Shown here: piece after piece, positions 18,373 through 27,278 of the stretch
Layout: each line of letters opens with the position of its first letter
How positions within the stretch are numbered: position 1 is the first letter of the stretch
Assembly: GCF_030270605.1 (NCBI RefSeq)
Contig: NZ_BSYJ01000001.1
Span: forward strand, 248,001-312,000
Direction: 5' to 3'
Origin: Biformimicrobium ophioploci
GTDB taxonomy: Bacteria > Pseudomonadota > Gammaproteobacteria > Pseudomonadales > Cellvibrionaceae
Length of the DNA stretch: 64,000 bases
The notes under the pieces: model-generated
What the model was told of the DNA's origin: nothing
The model's input: only the letters and a program-made list of their open reading frames with translations
The model's database searches: none
Position numbers and translations under genes: made by a program

Positions 18373-20541
18373 TCAGGCAGGTGAGCGCTCTTCTTCCAGC
18401 GACTTCTTAAAAGACTCATCATCCAGCCCTTCGTAGTCGTCACTCACCAGTTCCGGATCCAGCTCCGGCAGTTCTTCGGTAACTTCGGGCAGGTCCACTT
18501 CAAAGTCTGCATCATCGACTGCAGTCTCGATGGTTTCCGGCAGTTTGAAGCCCGCCACCGATTCACGCAGGTCCATCGCGGTGTTCGCCAGGTTACCAAT
18601 GGATTCCGCAGTGGCCTGGGTACCGGCGGACGTCTGCGAGGTAATCTCCTGAATCACGTTCATCGTGTTGGAGATGTGGCCCGCAGAGGAGGCCTGCTGG
18701 CGTGCAGCGTTGGAGATGTTCTGGATGAGTTCCGACAGGTGCGCGGATACGTCTTCAATCTCGCCGAGTGCAACACCCGCATCCTGTGCCAGGCGTGCAC
18801 CGCGAACCACCTCGGTGGTGGTCTGTTCCATCGAGATAACGGCTTCGTTGGTATCGGACTGAATCGTCTTAACCAGCGCCTCGATCTGCTTGGTCGCAGC
18901 GGCGGAACGTTCCGCCAGTCGCTGAACTTCGTCCGCAACCACCGCGAAGCCTCGGCCGGCGTCACCGGCCATGGACGCCTGGATGGCAGCGTTCAATGCG
19001 AGGATGTTGGTCTGGTCCGCAATGTCGTTAATCAGGGATACGATGTCACCAATTTCCTGGGAGGATTCACCCAGTCGCTTGATTCGCTTGGAAGTGTCCT
19101 GGATCTGCTCACGGATGTTGTCCATGCCCTTGATGGTGTTCTGTACCACCTTGGAACCGTTGTGCGCGATGGATACCGAGCGTTCCGCTACCTGTCCGGA
19201 TTCAGATGCGTTGGCAGATACCTGGTCAATGGTGACCGCCATTTCATTTACCGCCGCGGATGCGCCGGCAATTTCCTGGGCCTGGTGCTCGGATGCCTCG
19301 GCCAGGTGGAGCGCGGTCTGCTGCGTTTCCTGGGAAAGGCCGGTTACCACCTGCGCCGCAGAGTTGATTCGCGATACGAGCACCCGCAGCTGGTCAATGG
19401 TGTAGTTGATGGAGTCCGCGATCGCACCGGTAAACGCCTCGGTTACCGTGGCGGAGGTTGTCAGGTCACCATCCGCAAGGTCACCCAGCTCATCCAGCAG
19501 CTGCATAATCGCCTGCTGGTTACGCTCGTTGGTATCAGTCTCCTCGCCCAGGCGACGGCGCGTACCGCGGAATGCGAAAACCATCATGCCGAGGATTTCC
19601 AGTACGAACACACCGGCGACGATGGCGATGGTCTGGTCGTTTGGCTGGCGAATATCCGCTGCGGATGCGATTGCATCGTTAAGCCCGGTCAGGGACTCGA
19701 GCAGCTGCGGGGATGCGAAAATGATGCCGTCAGAAGCCTGGCGAGTTGCGAACAGCGCCGGGGTCGTTTCGAAGATCTCGCGCACGGAGGAGCTTACAAA
19801 CTCGAACAGTTCGGTGATTTCATCCAGAGACTCACGCGCCTCGGCGTCGGTTACACGGGACATTCCCATCACCACATCGCCGTTCTTCATGCCGTCCACA
19901 ACCTTACCGAACAGGCTGGCATCGGTGTTGAACTGGTCCGCTGCACTTTCTGCCTCGACACCACCCTGGAGCATCTTGTCGATGTTCCGGCCGATTCGCT
20001 CGGCTCGCCATACCTGTAGCTGGGCCTGTTCCACCTGGCTTGCCGGTGCGCCATTTGCCAGCAGGATCTCAACCACGTTGTTGTGCTCCGCCTGAAGTTC
20101 CGGCAGCGAGTCGTTCAGGGTGCTCGCTACATCGTTCAGGAAGATAATGGAGTCCTTGTTTCCAGTGATGGTGGAGGCACCGTCGCGAACCTGCTTCCAG
20201 ACCTCGCTGAAGGCTGCGAGCTCTGCGCCCAGGGCATCCTTGGAAGTCGTGCCCTGCAGCTGTCGCCAGGCAGCATCCATATCCTTGATGACGCTTTCCA
20301 GCTGCCCAAAGGCAGCCTCGTTACCCGTGGTTGCCTGTGGCGCAAGGGACACAACCTGGTAGGACAACGCCCGGAGGTTTGCCACCTGCTGCAGGTCCTT
20401 CGCATCCTGGTCCGCACCCTTCTGCTGCAGCCACAGGGCCCCGAACAGGACGCCGAGCGTCAGAATGACAATAACGGCAAAGACAATCGCCGTACGGTTA
20501 CCCCGCAACGCTGAAAAGTTGCTCTGGGAGTTTCTGTTCAT
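18373..20541 (-). CDS. pilJ: Type IV pilus methyl-accepting chemotaxis protein PilJ
   Basis: The receptor of the Pil-Chp array, in the inner membrane. It has 722 residues from ATG 20541, which has AGGAGT six bases upstream; an upstream in-frame ATG at 20577 lacks such a site. The first transmembrane helix is at about 18-40, a PilJ-type helical periplasmic region runs to about 285, and a second helix is at about 290-310 ([20 protein letters not shown]). A HAMP-like segment and the MCP signalling domain follow, with the hairpin tip [17 protein letters not shown]. The C-terminus is acidic ([20 protein letters not shown]). pilK, the methyltransferase gene that usually follows, is absent. Confidence 0.95.
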   Translation of the reverse strand: MNRNSQSNFSALRGNRTAIVFAVIVILTLGVLFGALWLQQKGADQDAKDLQQVANLRALSYQVVSLAPQATTGNEAAFGQLESVIKDMDAAWRQLQGTTSKDALGAELAAFSEVWKQVRDGASTITGNKDSIIFLNDVASTLNDSLPELQAEHNNVVEILLANGAPASQVEQAQLQVWRAERIGRNIDKMLQGGVEAESAADQFNTDASLFGKVVDGMKNGDVVMGMSRVTDAEARESLDEITELFEFVSSSVREIFETTPALFATRQASDGIIFASPQLLESLTGLNDAIASAADIRQPNDQTIAIVAGVFVLEILGMMVFAFRGTRRRLGEETDTNERNQQAIMQLLDELGDLADGDLTTSATVTEAFTGAIADSINYTIDQLRVLVSRINSAAQVVTGLSQETQQTALHLAEASEHQAQEIAGASAAVNEMAVTIDQVSANASESGQVAERSVSIAHNGSKVVQNTIKGMDNIREQIQDTSKRIKRLGESSQEIGDIVSLINDIADQTNILALNAAIQASMAGDAGRGFAVVADEVQRLAERSAAATKQIEALVKTIQSDTNEAVISMEQTTTEVVRGARLAQDAGVALGEIEDVSAHLSELIQNISNAARQQASSAGHISNTMNVIQEITSQTSAGTQATAESIGNLANTAMDLRESVAGFKLPETIETAVDDADFEVDLPEVTEELPELDPELVSDDYEGLDDESFKKSLEEERSPA

Positions 20542-20648
20542 ATTGCACTCCTGGCCGACCCGATTCCGGGGCCACATCTTTTTCTTGGTTAACTTTTTTC
20601 AGCCGCACAACCTGGGTGGACTGACAAATCTAAAAAGGGCGCGGCCAC

Positions 20649-21209
20649 CTAGCGGGCGGCAGCGTCCATAAAATCGGTATTTTCCAGCAGGGCCGGCATA
20701 TCGAATACCAGCCAACGCCCCTGCTGCAGGTTGAACTGCCCGTGCACCAACGATGCATAGGGGGCATTCAGGCCCTCTGGCGCGTGATCACCGAACTCCA
20801 CGGCGAGGTGCTGCATGCCGAACACCTCGTCGACCACCAGCCCTGCGTAAACCTTGTCCTTTTCCACTACGAGCACCCTGCGGCGCTGCCGCTGGCCCTG
20901 CAGGCGACCGCCGAAAAAAGCGGCGAGGTCAAACAGCGGCAGCAGGCGGCCACGCACATTGGCGACGCCGAGCACCCACGGTTTCACACCGGGAATAAAG
21001 GTATGGGAAGGGACTTCGAGGAGTTCCGCAACATCTTCCAGGGCAATCAGGAACTTCTCGCCCAGCAGGCTGAAACCCACACCACTCCAGTAGGGCTTGA
21101 TTTCCTGTTGCGCGGGAAGCCCCGCAGCCTGGGCGCGGGCGCGGCTGGCAAGGCCAGCCAGCATCTGATAGGGCGTTTGGGCAGTCTGCACTTTATCGGG
21201 CTGCGGCAC
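20649..21209 (-). CDS. pilI: CheW-like adaptor PilI
   Basis: Couples PilJ to the ChpA kinase. It has 186 residues, mostly a CheW domain from about residue 40 (YWSGVGFSLLGEKFLIALEDVAELL) to the end, including VLGVANVRGRLLPLFDLAAF, the most conserved CheW stretch. It starts with GTG at 21209, directly against the pilH TAA stop, so translation is coupled. The 107 bases before pilJ contain no clear terminator. Confidence 0.94.
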   Translation of the reverse strand: MPQPDKVQTAQTPYQMLAGLASRARAQAAGLPAQQEIKPYWSGVGFSLLGEKFLIALEDVAELLEVPSHTFIPGVKPWVLGVANVRGRLLPLFDLAAFFGGRLQGQRQRRRVLVVEKDKVYAGLVVDEVFGMQHLAVEFGDHAPEGLNAPYASLVHGQFNLQQGRWLVFDMPALLENTDFMDAAAR

Positions 21210-21572
21210 TTAGGCCAGCACCTCCTCGATGGTGCCCAACAGCTGACGCTCGTCCACCGGCTTGGTGAGATACGCCTTGGCGCCCTGACGCAAGCCCCAG
21301 ACCCGGTCTGTATCCTGGTCCTTGGTGGTAACGATAATGATCGGGATGGCGGAAGTGCTGTCACCCTTACTCAACTGGCGCGTGGCCTGAAACCCGTTCA
21401 GGCCCGGCATGACGATATCCATCAGGATCACGTCCGGCCTTTCCTGGCGCGCCACCTCGACACCATCCTCTCCGGTGGGCGCGGTGATCACCGCATGGCC
21501 GTTCTTCTCCAGGAGAGAGGTCAGTTTATAAGTTTCAGTCGGAGAATCATCAACGATCAGAACCCGAGCCAT
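21210..21572 (-). CDS. pilH: Twitching motility response regulator PilH
   Basis: A single-domain CheY-like receiver; in P. aeruginosa it opposes PilG and affects PilT-driven retraction. It has 120 residues from ATG 21572 (MARVLIVDDSPTETYKL), which matches the start of PilH; seven extra codons upstream are unlikely to be translated because GGGGTG sits before 21572. The phosphoacceptor is D52 in MDIVMPGLNGF, with acidic residues D8/D9 and the conserved Lys in YLTKPVDE. Confidence 0.95.
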   Translation of the reverse strand: MARVLIVDDSPTETYKLTSLLEKNGHAVITAPTGEDGVEVARQERPDVILMDIVMPGLNGFQATRQLSKGDSTSAIPIIIVTTKDQDTDRVWGLRQGAKAYLTKPVDERQLLGTIEEVLA

Positions 21573-21663
21573 AAACACCCCATTATTGGTCAAGTTGTCA
21601 ATGGCGGCACTCGATTATCCGCAATGCGGCGCCGCCTGTTTTTATGGTTTTTATTCGCGGCCT

Positions 21664-22059
21664 TTATGCGGCGTGGGTGGGCTTGGTGTGCGAGGAGATC
21701 GCACCCAGCAGCTCACTCTTGCTGAAAGGCTTGGTCAAATACTGGTCACAACCCACAACGCGGCCCTTCGCCTTGTCGAACAGGCCATCCTTGCTCGACA
21801 GCATTACCACCGGCGTGGAGCGGAACTCACTGTTGTTCTTGATCAGCGCACAGGTCTGGTAGCCATCAAGGCGCGGCATCATGATATCGACAAAGATGAT
21901 ATCCGGCCGGGAGTCGGCAATCTTGGCCAGCGCGTCGAAGCCGTCGGTCGCAGTCACCACGGTACAGCCCGCCTTTTGCAGCAGCGTTTCAGCCGTGCGA
22001 CGGATGGTCTTGCTGTCATCGATCACCATGACAGTCAGGCTTTCCCAGTTGATGTCCAT
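21664..22059 (-). CDS. pilG: Twitching motility response regulator PilG
   Basis: A CheY-like receiver, the first gene of the pil-chp operon; in P. aeruginosa it promotes pilus extension and signals to FimV/CyaB. It has 131 residues. Acidic pocket D14/D15 (VMVIDDSKT), phosphoacceptor D58 (FVDIMMPRLDGYQ) and Lys in YLTKPFSK are all present. It starts at ATG 22059. The GGGGAT upstream is farther than usual (about 11 bases), so initiation may be modest. It is divergent from gshB across 234 bases, as in P. aeruginosa. Confidence 0.95.
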   Translation of the reverse strand: MDINWESLTVMVIDDSKTIRRTAETLLQKAGCTVVTATDGFDALAKIADSRPDIIFVDIMMPRLDGYQTCALIKNNSEFRSTPVVMLSSKDGLFDKAKGRVVGCDQYLTKPFSKSELLGAISSHTKPTHAA

Positions 22060-22293
22060 AACTATTACATATCCCCTTATAAATTATTTTTACCAACCAC
22101 TGACGGGGCCGCTTCCTCAGTCCTGATGCCGGACTGCACGCTATTTTGCTTTATCAGACAACTTGTACCACAGAAGCTAGGGTGAATCCAGACGTCACAC
22201 GGCAATGGCGGGCGCGGCGAACAGCACCGGAAGTTGCGGATTGGCCCGTGAGATCTTACCTTTGCGCTGCAAAGCAACTTTCGGGACACCGGC

Positions 22294-23250
22294 ATGGGTC
22301 ACACACTTGGGGTCGTCATGGACCCCATCAGCAAGATCAATTTTAAGAAAGACACCACGCTCGCGCTGTTACAGGCCGCACAGCGCGAGGGGTACTCGCT
22401 CAAGTATTTCGAACAGCACGACCTGTTCCTGCAGGATGGCCGGGCCATGGGGCGCGGCCGCGCGCTGCAGGTGTTTGACGACCCCGAGCGCTGGTACAGC
22501 CTCGGCGACGTCGAAACCCGGCGCCTCGGGGAGCTGGACGCGATCCTGATGCGTGTCGACCCGCCGTTCGACAACGAGTACATCTACAGCACCTATATCC
22601 TGGAAGCCGCCGAGCGCGACGGCGCCCTGGTGGTGAACAAGCCGCAGTCCCTGCGCGACTGCAACGAGAAGATCTTTGCCACCTCCTTCCCGCAGTGCTG
22701 CCCGCCGCTGATCGTGAGCCGCGATGCGGATCTGCTGCGTGAGTTCCACCGCGACCACGGCGACGTCATATTCAAGCCGCTCGACGGCATGGGTGGTGCC
22801 GGCATCTTCCGCTGCAAGGGCGACGACCCCAACATCGGGGTCATCCTGGAAACCCTGACCAACCATGGCCAACAGCAGATCATGGGGCAGAAATTCCTGC
22901 CGGAAATCCGCGATGGTGACAAGCGCATCCTGGTGGTCGACGGCGAGCCAGTCCCTTATTGCCTGGCGCGCATCCCCCAGGGCGGCGAGACCAGGGGCAA
23001 CCTGGCGGCGGGCGGCCGCGGTGAGGCACGGCCATTGTCCGAACGCGACCTGTGGATTGCACGCGAGGTCGCTCCCGTTTTGAAGGAAAAAGGGTTACTC
23101 TTTGTCGGCCTGGACGTCATCGGCGACTACCTGACCGAAGTGAACGTCACCAGCCCGACCTGCGTCAGGGAGATCGATGCCGCCTTCGGGACCGATATCG
23201 GGGGCCTTTTGCTGCGGGCGATCACAGAAAGGCTGGCGCAAAAAGCCTAG
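22294..23250 (+). CDS. gshB: Glutathione synthetase
   Basis: Joins gamma-glutamylcysteine and glycine with ATP to make glutathione, in the cytoplasm. It has 318 residues, the family norm. The N-terminal LGVVMDPISKINFKKDTTLA is the GshB signature. The ATP-grasp core includes VNKPQSLRDCNEKIF, FKPLDGMGGAGIFR (glycine-rich loop) and the metal-binding DYLTEVNVTSPTC near the end. The ATG 22294 start aligns with Pseudomonas GshB. It leads a plus-strand series with tonB-yqgE-ruvX, the same order as PA0407-PA0404. Confidence 0.97.
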   Translation: MGHTLGVVMDPISKINFKKDTTLALLQAAQREGYSLKYFEQHDLFLQDGRAMGRGRALQVFDDPERWYSLGDVETRRLGELDAILMRVDPPFDNEYIYSTYILEAAERDGALVVNKPQSLRDCNEKIFATSFPQCCPPLIVSRDADLLREFHRDHGDVIFKPLDGMGGAGIFRCKGDDPNIGVILETLTNHGQQQIMGQKFLPEIRDGDKRILVVDGEPVPYCLARIPQGGETRGNLAAGGRGEARPLSERDLWIAREVAPVLKEKGLLFVGLDVIGDYLTEVNVTSPTCVREIDAAFGTDIGGLLLRAITERLAQKA

Positions 23251-23348
23251 ACTGTCGGCCCGGCCGGAACCGGCCGGGCACGCAGGCACCACTGCCAGCA
23301 CAAAGAACAATAAAAGCCGGATCAGTTGAAGTACCGCCGAGCAGAGTT

Positions 23349-24245
23349 ATGACACACCCCCAAGACACCGCGCACAATGATCGCTTCGTGTTCGCCCTGT
23401 TTCTGGCGGGCGCCTTTCATGCGGCGGTCATCCTCGGCGTCACCTTCAAGCTTCCGGAGGTGAGCAAGTCCTCCCCGACCCTCGAGGTCACCCTGGCCCA
23501 GCACAGCGTGGCCGAAGCCCAGCAGGACGCGGACTACCTGGCCCAGCACAACCAGGAGGCCAGCGGTACTGCAGAGGACCCGCGGGAGCTGTCCACCACA
23601 CGGCGCGCCGAGATCGCCGACACCCAGATCCGTGAAATCAACCCCGCGCCACAGCAGATGGCGTCACGCCAGGCAGACAATCGCGTCCAGCTGGTGACTA
23701 CCACCGGTGAATCGGAGCGCAACGCGCCGGAAATGCCCGCCGAGGACCGCCCCAGTGAGGAACAGCAGGGCGACGCCGCCCAGGACCTGCTGCTGATGAA
23801 CCCGGAGATCGCCAGCCTGCAGGCTCGCCTCGACAAGATCCGCCAGAATATTGCCCAGCGCCCGCGGGTACGACGCCTCACCTCGGTCGCGACCCGTGCC
23901 TCGGCGGACGCCGCCTACCTGCACGCCTGGCGCGAGAAAATCGAGTCTGTGGGCAACGAGAACTTCCCGAAAGAAGCCCTGCAGCGCAGCATTACCGGCA
24001 AACTGCGCCTGCTGGTGCGCCTGCTGCCGAACGGCGCGGTGGAGGAAATCACCGTCCTGGAGTCTTCCGGGCAGCGTATTTTTGACGACGCCGCGCGGCA
24101 GATCGTGCGCCTCGCGGCCCCTTTCCAGCCATTCCCGAAGGAAATCCGCAAGGACACCGATCGCCTGGAAATCATCCGCACCTGGCACTTCCAGACCACC
24201 GGCCTCGTCACCGCCGCGGCACGGGCCGAATCCGGGCGCGGCTGA
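23349..24245 (+). CDS. TonB-family energy transducer, TonB3-like
   Basis: A predicted inner-membrane protein that spans the periplasm with a TonB C-terminal domain. It has 298 residues from ATG 23349 (MTHPQDTAHN); the open frame extends upstream but that part overlaps gshB. An N-terminal anchor helix is at about 14-34, an acidic/Gln-rich linker at 50-170, and the TonB domain from about 200 (LHAWREKIESVGNENFPKEA) through GKLRLLVRLLPNGAVEEITVLESSG. Its place between gshB and yqgE matches P. aeruginosa tonB3, which is needed for normal twitching motility; it therefore probably supports pili rather than iron uptake. No ExbB/ExbD gene is nearby. Confidence 0.88.
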   Translation: MTHPQDTAHNDRFVFALFLAGAFHAAVILGVTFKLPEVSKSSPTLEVTLAQHSVAEAQQDADYLAQHNQEASGTAEDPRELSTTRRAEIADTQIREINPAPQQMASRQADNRVQLVTTTGESERNAPEMPAEDRPSEEQQGDAAQDLLLMNPEIASLQARLDKIRQNIAQRPRVRRLTSVATRASADAAYLHAWREKIESVGNENFPKEALQRSITGKLRLLVRLLPNGAVEEITVLESSGQRIFDDAARQIVRLAAPFQPFPKEIRKDTDRLEIIRTWHFQTTGLVTAAARAESGRG

Positions 24246-24314
24246 AGCGTCACCCTTCATCTTTAATTCCGGCGGCCGGTTGTACTGCCGGCAAATGCAC
24301 CCAATACTAGGTTC

Positions 24315-24896
24315 ATGCCCACCAATATCGACCACGACCTCACCCACGGAAACCTGCGCGGCCAGTTCCTGCTGGCGATGCCCGCCATGGAAGACCCGAA
24401 TTTCCGCCAGTCGGTGACTTTTGTCTGCGACCACTCGGAAGACGGCGCCATGGGGATCGTGGTCAACCTGCCCACCAATGTGACCTGGCGCGATATCTTC
24501 CAGCAGCTGGACCTGCAGGATGCCAGCCAGCGCGGCGAGGAGATCGTGATGGCCGGTGGCCCGGTCGGCACCGAGCGCGGGTTCGTGCTGCACGGCACCG
24601 GCATGAAATTCGATTCGACCCTGGAGGTCTCCAGCGAAATCAGCCTCACCGCATCCAAGGACATCCTCGAGTCACTGGCCGCCGGACGCGGCCCCGATGA
24701 CGTACTCGTTGCCCTTGGCTACGCTGGCTGGGGTCCGGGCCAGCTGGAAGCGGAGATTCGCGAGAACTCCTGGCTGACCCTGCCGGCAGAACCGGAAATC
24801 CTGTTCGCGACCCCCACCGAAAAGCGTCTCGAAGCGGCAGCCAGCCGCTTTGGCATCAACCTCTCCAGCCTCACAAGCGGCAGCGGAAACGCCTGA
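24315..24896 (+). CDS. yqgE: YqgE/AlgH family protein (UPF0301)
   Basis: A conserved cytoplasmic protein of uncertain biochemical role; AlgH in P. aeruginosa was named for an effect on alginate. It has 193 residues. The family hallmarks are GQFLLAMPAMEDPNFRQSV near the start, GAMGIVVNLP, the GGPV motif in VMAGGPVGTERGFVLH, and ALGYAGWGPGQLE. The gene ends directly against the ruvX ATG, so the two are cotranscribed, the conserved pairing in gammaproteobacteria. Confidence 0.95.
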   Translation: MPTNIDHDLTHGNLRGQFLLAMPAMEDPNFRQSVTFVCDHSEDGAMGIVVNLPTNVTWRDIFQQLDLQDASQRGEEIVMAGGPVGTERGFVLHGTGMKFDSTLEVSSEISLTASKDILESLAAGRGPDDVLVALGYAGWGPGQLEAEIRENSWLTLPAEPEILFATPTEKRLEAAASRFGINLSSLTSGSGNA

Positions 24897-25325
24897 ATGG
24901 CCCGCAGCGCACTGGCCTTTGACTACGGCCTCAAGAATATCGGCGTGGCCAGCGGCCAGACCATTACCGGCACCGCCACGGAGCTGGCACCACTGCCCGC
25001 CCGAGACGGGGTGCCCGACTGGGACCAGGTGAGCGCACTGCTGCGCGAATGGCAGCCGCAGGTCCTGGTGGTGGGGCTGCCGCTCAATATGGACGGCACA
25101 GAAAGCGAGCTGAGCGCCCGCGCGCGCAAGTTCGGCAACCGCCTGCACGGCCGCTTCGGGCTGGAGGTGATATTCGTCGATGAGCGCCTCTCCACCCGCG
25201 CCGCCAAGGAAGAAGCCGCCGAACGCGGCCATCGCGGTAATTACGCCAGCAGCCCGGTGGACTCTATCGCCGCACGTATCGTGCTGGAGGACTGGTTACG
25301 CGCCAACAGCGACCATTCGGGTTGA
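24897..25325 (+). CDS. ruvX: Putative Holliday junction resolvase / pre-16S rRNA nuclease YqgF (RuvX)
   Basis: A RNase H-fold nuclease implicated in 16S rRNA 5'-end maturation and proposed as a Holliday junction resolvase. It has 142 residues. Acidic catalytic positions are in LAFDYGLKNIGVA (near D9), FVDERLST and the late SSPVDSIAARIVL. VVGLPLNMDGTESE is the family motif. The ATG 24897 immediately follows the yqgE TGA. In Pseudomonas pyrR-pyrB-pyrC come next; here hemC does. Confidence 0.94.
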   Translation: MARSALAFDYGLKNIGVASGQTITGTATELAPLPARDGVPDWDQVSALLREWQPQVLVVGLPLNMDGTESELSARARKFGNRLHGRFGLEVIFVDERLSTRAAKEEAAERGHRGNYASSPVDSIAARIVLEDWLRANSDHSG

Positions 25326-25376
25326 GCGTCGCAAACTGGTATCATCCGCGCACTTTTACCAGCCAGCAGGACAACC

Positions 25377-26306
25377 ATGCCCCGCAAGACCCTAACGATT
25401 GCCACCCGCCAGAGCGCCCTTGCCCTGTGGCAGGCAAACTTCGTCAAGGACGAACTGGAACGTATCCACCCCGGGCTGTCCGTCACCCTGCTGCCGATGG
25501 TCAGTCGCGGCGACAAGATTCTCGACGTCCCCCTGGCGAAAGTGGGCGGCAAGGGTCTGTTCGTCAAGGAACTGGAACAGGCGCTGCTGGACGAACGCGC
25601 CGACATCGCCGTGCATTCCATGAAGGACGTGCCGATGGAGTTCCCGGAGGGCCTTGGCCTCAGTGTGATCTGCGAGCGTGAGGATCCGCGCGACGCCTTC
25701 GTCAGCAACCGTTTCGAGTCGCTCGCGGACCTGCCCGCCGGCTCTGTGCTCGGCACCTCCAGCCTGCGCCGGCAGTGCCAGCTGCTGGAAGCGCGACCGG
25801 ACCTGGAAGTGCGCTTCCTGCGCGGCAACGTCAATACGCGCCTGGCCAAGCTGGATGCCGGCGAATACGACGCCATCATCCTCGCCGCGGCCGGCCTGGT
25901 ACGGCTCGGCATGGGCGACCGCATCCGCACCGCTATCGAGCCTGAGACCTGCCTGCCCGCCGGCGGCCAGGGCGCCGTCGGCATCGAGTGCCGGGTGCTG
26001 GATCACGACACCCACGCGCTGCTCGAGCCGCTACAGCACCAGCGCACAGCACAGGCCGTGCTGGCAGAGAGGGCCATGAACCGGCGCCTCGAGGGCGGCT
26101 GCCAGGTACCAATCGGCTGCTTTGCGATCCACCAGGGCGAGGACCTGTGGCTGCGCGGGCTGGTCGGCGCCATCGACGGCAGCCGCATCCTGCGCGATGA
26201 AATCCGCGGTCCTGCCAGTGATGCCGAAACCCTCGGCACCACCCTGGCCGAGCGCCTGCTGGCCGCCGGTGCGGGAGAGATCCTCAGGGAAGTCTACGGT
26301 CAGTAA
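25377..26306 (+). CDS. hemC: Porphobilinogen deaminase (hydroxymethylbilane synthase)
   Basis: Polymerises four porphobilinogens into hydroxymethylbilane, the third common step of haem synthesis. It has 309 residues. Catalytic D84 lies in HSMKDVP and the dipyrromethane cofactor cysteine is C242 in [10 protein letters not shown], both at the E. coli positions. Arg-rich substrate contacts ([19 protein letters not shown]) are present. It is first of hemC-hemD-hemX-hemY. In P. aeruginosa this operon follows algR; here it follows ruvX, and algR is 34 kb away. Confidence 0.97.
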   Translation: MPRKTLTIATRQSALALWQANFVKDELERIHPGLSVTLLPMVSRGDKILDVPLAKVGGKGLFVKELEQALLDERADIAVHSMKDVPMEFPEGLGLSVICEREDPRDAFVSNRFESLADLPAGSVLGTSSLRRQCQLLEARPDLEVRFLRGNVNTRLAKLDAGEYDAIILAAAGLVRLGMGDRIRTAIEPETCLPAGGQGAVGIECRVLDHDTHALLEPLQHQRTAQAVLAERAMNRRLEGGCQVPIGCFAIHQGEDLWLRGLVGAIDGSRILRDEIRGPASDAETLGTTLAERLLAAGAGEILREVYGQ

Positions 26307-26307
26307 C

Positions 26308-27087
26308 GTGCAGCTCAGCGGCAAGCGCATTCTCTCAACCCGCCCGCAGGACGCCCACTGCAGTTGGGCCAGCTGCCTGCAGGCGCGCGGCGCACAGGTC
26401 GACTGCATCCCGATGCTGGAAATAACCCGGCTTGAGGGTGACGCCGCCGAGCAAAGCATCAAGCCTTATATCCTCGACCTGGATCGCTACGACGCAGTGA
26501 TTTTCGTGTCGCGCAATGCGGTTGCCTGCGGCATGGGCTGGGTCGACCGTTACTGGCCGCAACTGCCCGCCGGCCAGCGCTATTATGCGATTGGCAGCGC
26601 CACCGCCGAGGCGCTGCAGGCCTGGGACATCGAGGCGCGCAGCGCTGACGCCATGAACAGCGAAGCACTGCTGGCGCTGGAGGATTTCCATTGCCCGGAC
26701 GGACAGCGCATCCTCGTCATGCGCGGTCGCGGCGGGCGACCCACACTGCAGGAGGTACTCGAGGCGCGGGGTGCACAGGTGGACCTGTGCGAGCTTTACC
26801 AGCGCACCCGCCCCGCCTCCGCGCCTGCGGCGCTGGCCGATTACCCCCACAACCCCGACGCCATTAGTGTGCACAGCGGCGAAACCCTTTCCAACCTCGG
26901 GAGCACCCTGGCGGCGCTGCCACAGGGGCGCCGCGATCAACTTATGGCGACACCGCTGCTGGTGCCCGGCAGCCGGGTCGCCGGGCTGGCCCGGGCGGCC
27001 GGGTTCAGCAGGGTCATAGAGGCGAATAACGCCAGCGCCGGGTCGATGCTCGAGGCGCTGGAGCGCTGGGCGGCCGGCGGCGAATAA
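26308..27087 (+). CDS. hemD: Uroporphyrinogen-III synthase
   Basis: Cyclises hydroxymethylbilane with inversion of ring D to uroporphyrinogen III. It has 259 residues from GTG 26308, one base after the hemC stop (VQLSGKRILSTRPQ); the open frame runs further upstream but inside hemC. Sequence identity is low in this family, but RILSTRPQ, DAVIFVSRNAV, AIGSATAEAL, VMRGRGGRPTLQEVLEARG, and the SGETLSNL segment are typical. Coupled to hemC by position. Confidence 0.93.
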   Translation: MQLSGKRILSTRPQDAHCSWASCLQARGAQVDCIPMLEITRLEGDAAEQSIKPYILDLDRYDAVIFVSRNAVACGMGWVDRYWPQLPAGQRYYAIGSATAEALQAWDIEARSADAMNSEALLALEDFHCPDGQRILVMRGRGGRPTLQEVLEARGAQVDLCELYQRTRPASAPAALADYPHNPDAISVHSGETLSNLGSTLAALPQGRRDQLMATPLLVPGSRVAGLARAAGFSRVIEANNASAGSMLEALERWAAGGE

Positions 27088-27097
27088 ATCCCCGGGC

Positions 27098-27127
27098 ACC
27101 AACCGGGGACCAACCGGGGACCAACCG
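27098..27127 (+). repeat. 11-base tandem repeat (accaaccgggg) between hemD and hemX
   Basis: Two full copies at 27098-27108 and 27109-27119, plus an 8-base partial third copy. It lies just beyond the hemD stop (27087) and about 100 bases upstream of the candidate -10 of hemX. Seen directly; function unknown. Confidence 0.9.
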
Positions 27128-27223
27128 CCGCCCCCAAAGGAAAAAAGTTTCCCTCGCCAACCATACTCCAGTACCGGTTTTTAACCGGGGCGCCCGGCGA
27201 GCACATTCGTTTGGGTTTAGCGC

Positions 27224-27229
27224 TATAAT
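27224..27229 (+). promoter_or_regulatory. Perfect -10 box (TATAAT) upstream of hemX
   Basis: TATAAT at 27224-27229 in a locally AT-richer stretch, with no good -35. A transcript from near 27236 would have a 43-base leader before hemX ATG 27279. It suggests hemXY can be transcribed apart from hemCD. Confidence 0.4.
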
Positions 27230-27278
27230 TCGACGACATTCCCCATGTAATTCTCCAACCAGCGGCGACCGCAGCGGC

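Noticed and set aside
22060-22100. Promoter TATAAG before pilG
   Set aside because: No acceptable -35 at 16-18 bases; the stretch is simply AT-rich.
25322-25346. Promoter for hemC over the ruvX stop (TTGAGC ... TATCAT)
   Set aside because: The spacing is about 13 bases, too short for a sigma70 promoter.
26122-26307. Extension of the hemD frame into hemC
   Set aside because: hemC is certain over these bases, and HemD homologues begin at the GTG 26308 position.
27098-27127. A CRISPR-like repeat
   Set aside because: Units are 11 bases, directly abutting, with no spacers and no cas genes.
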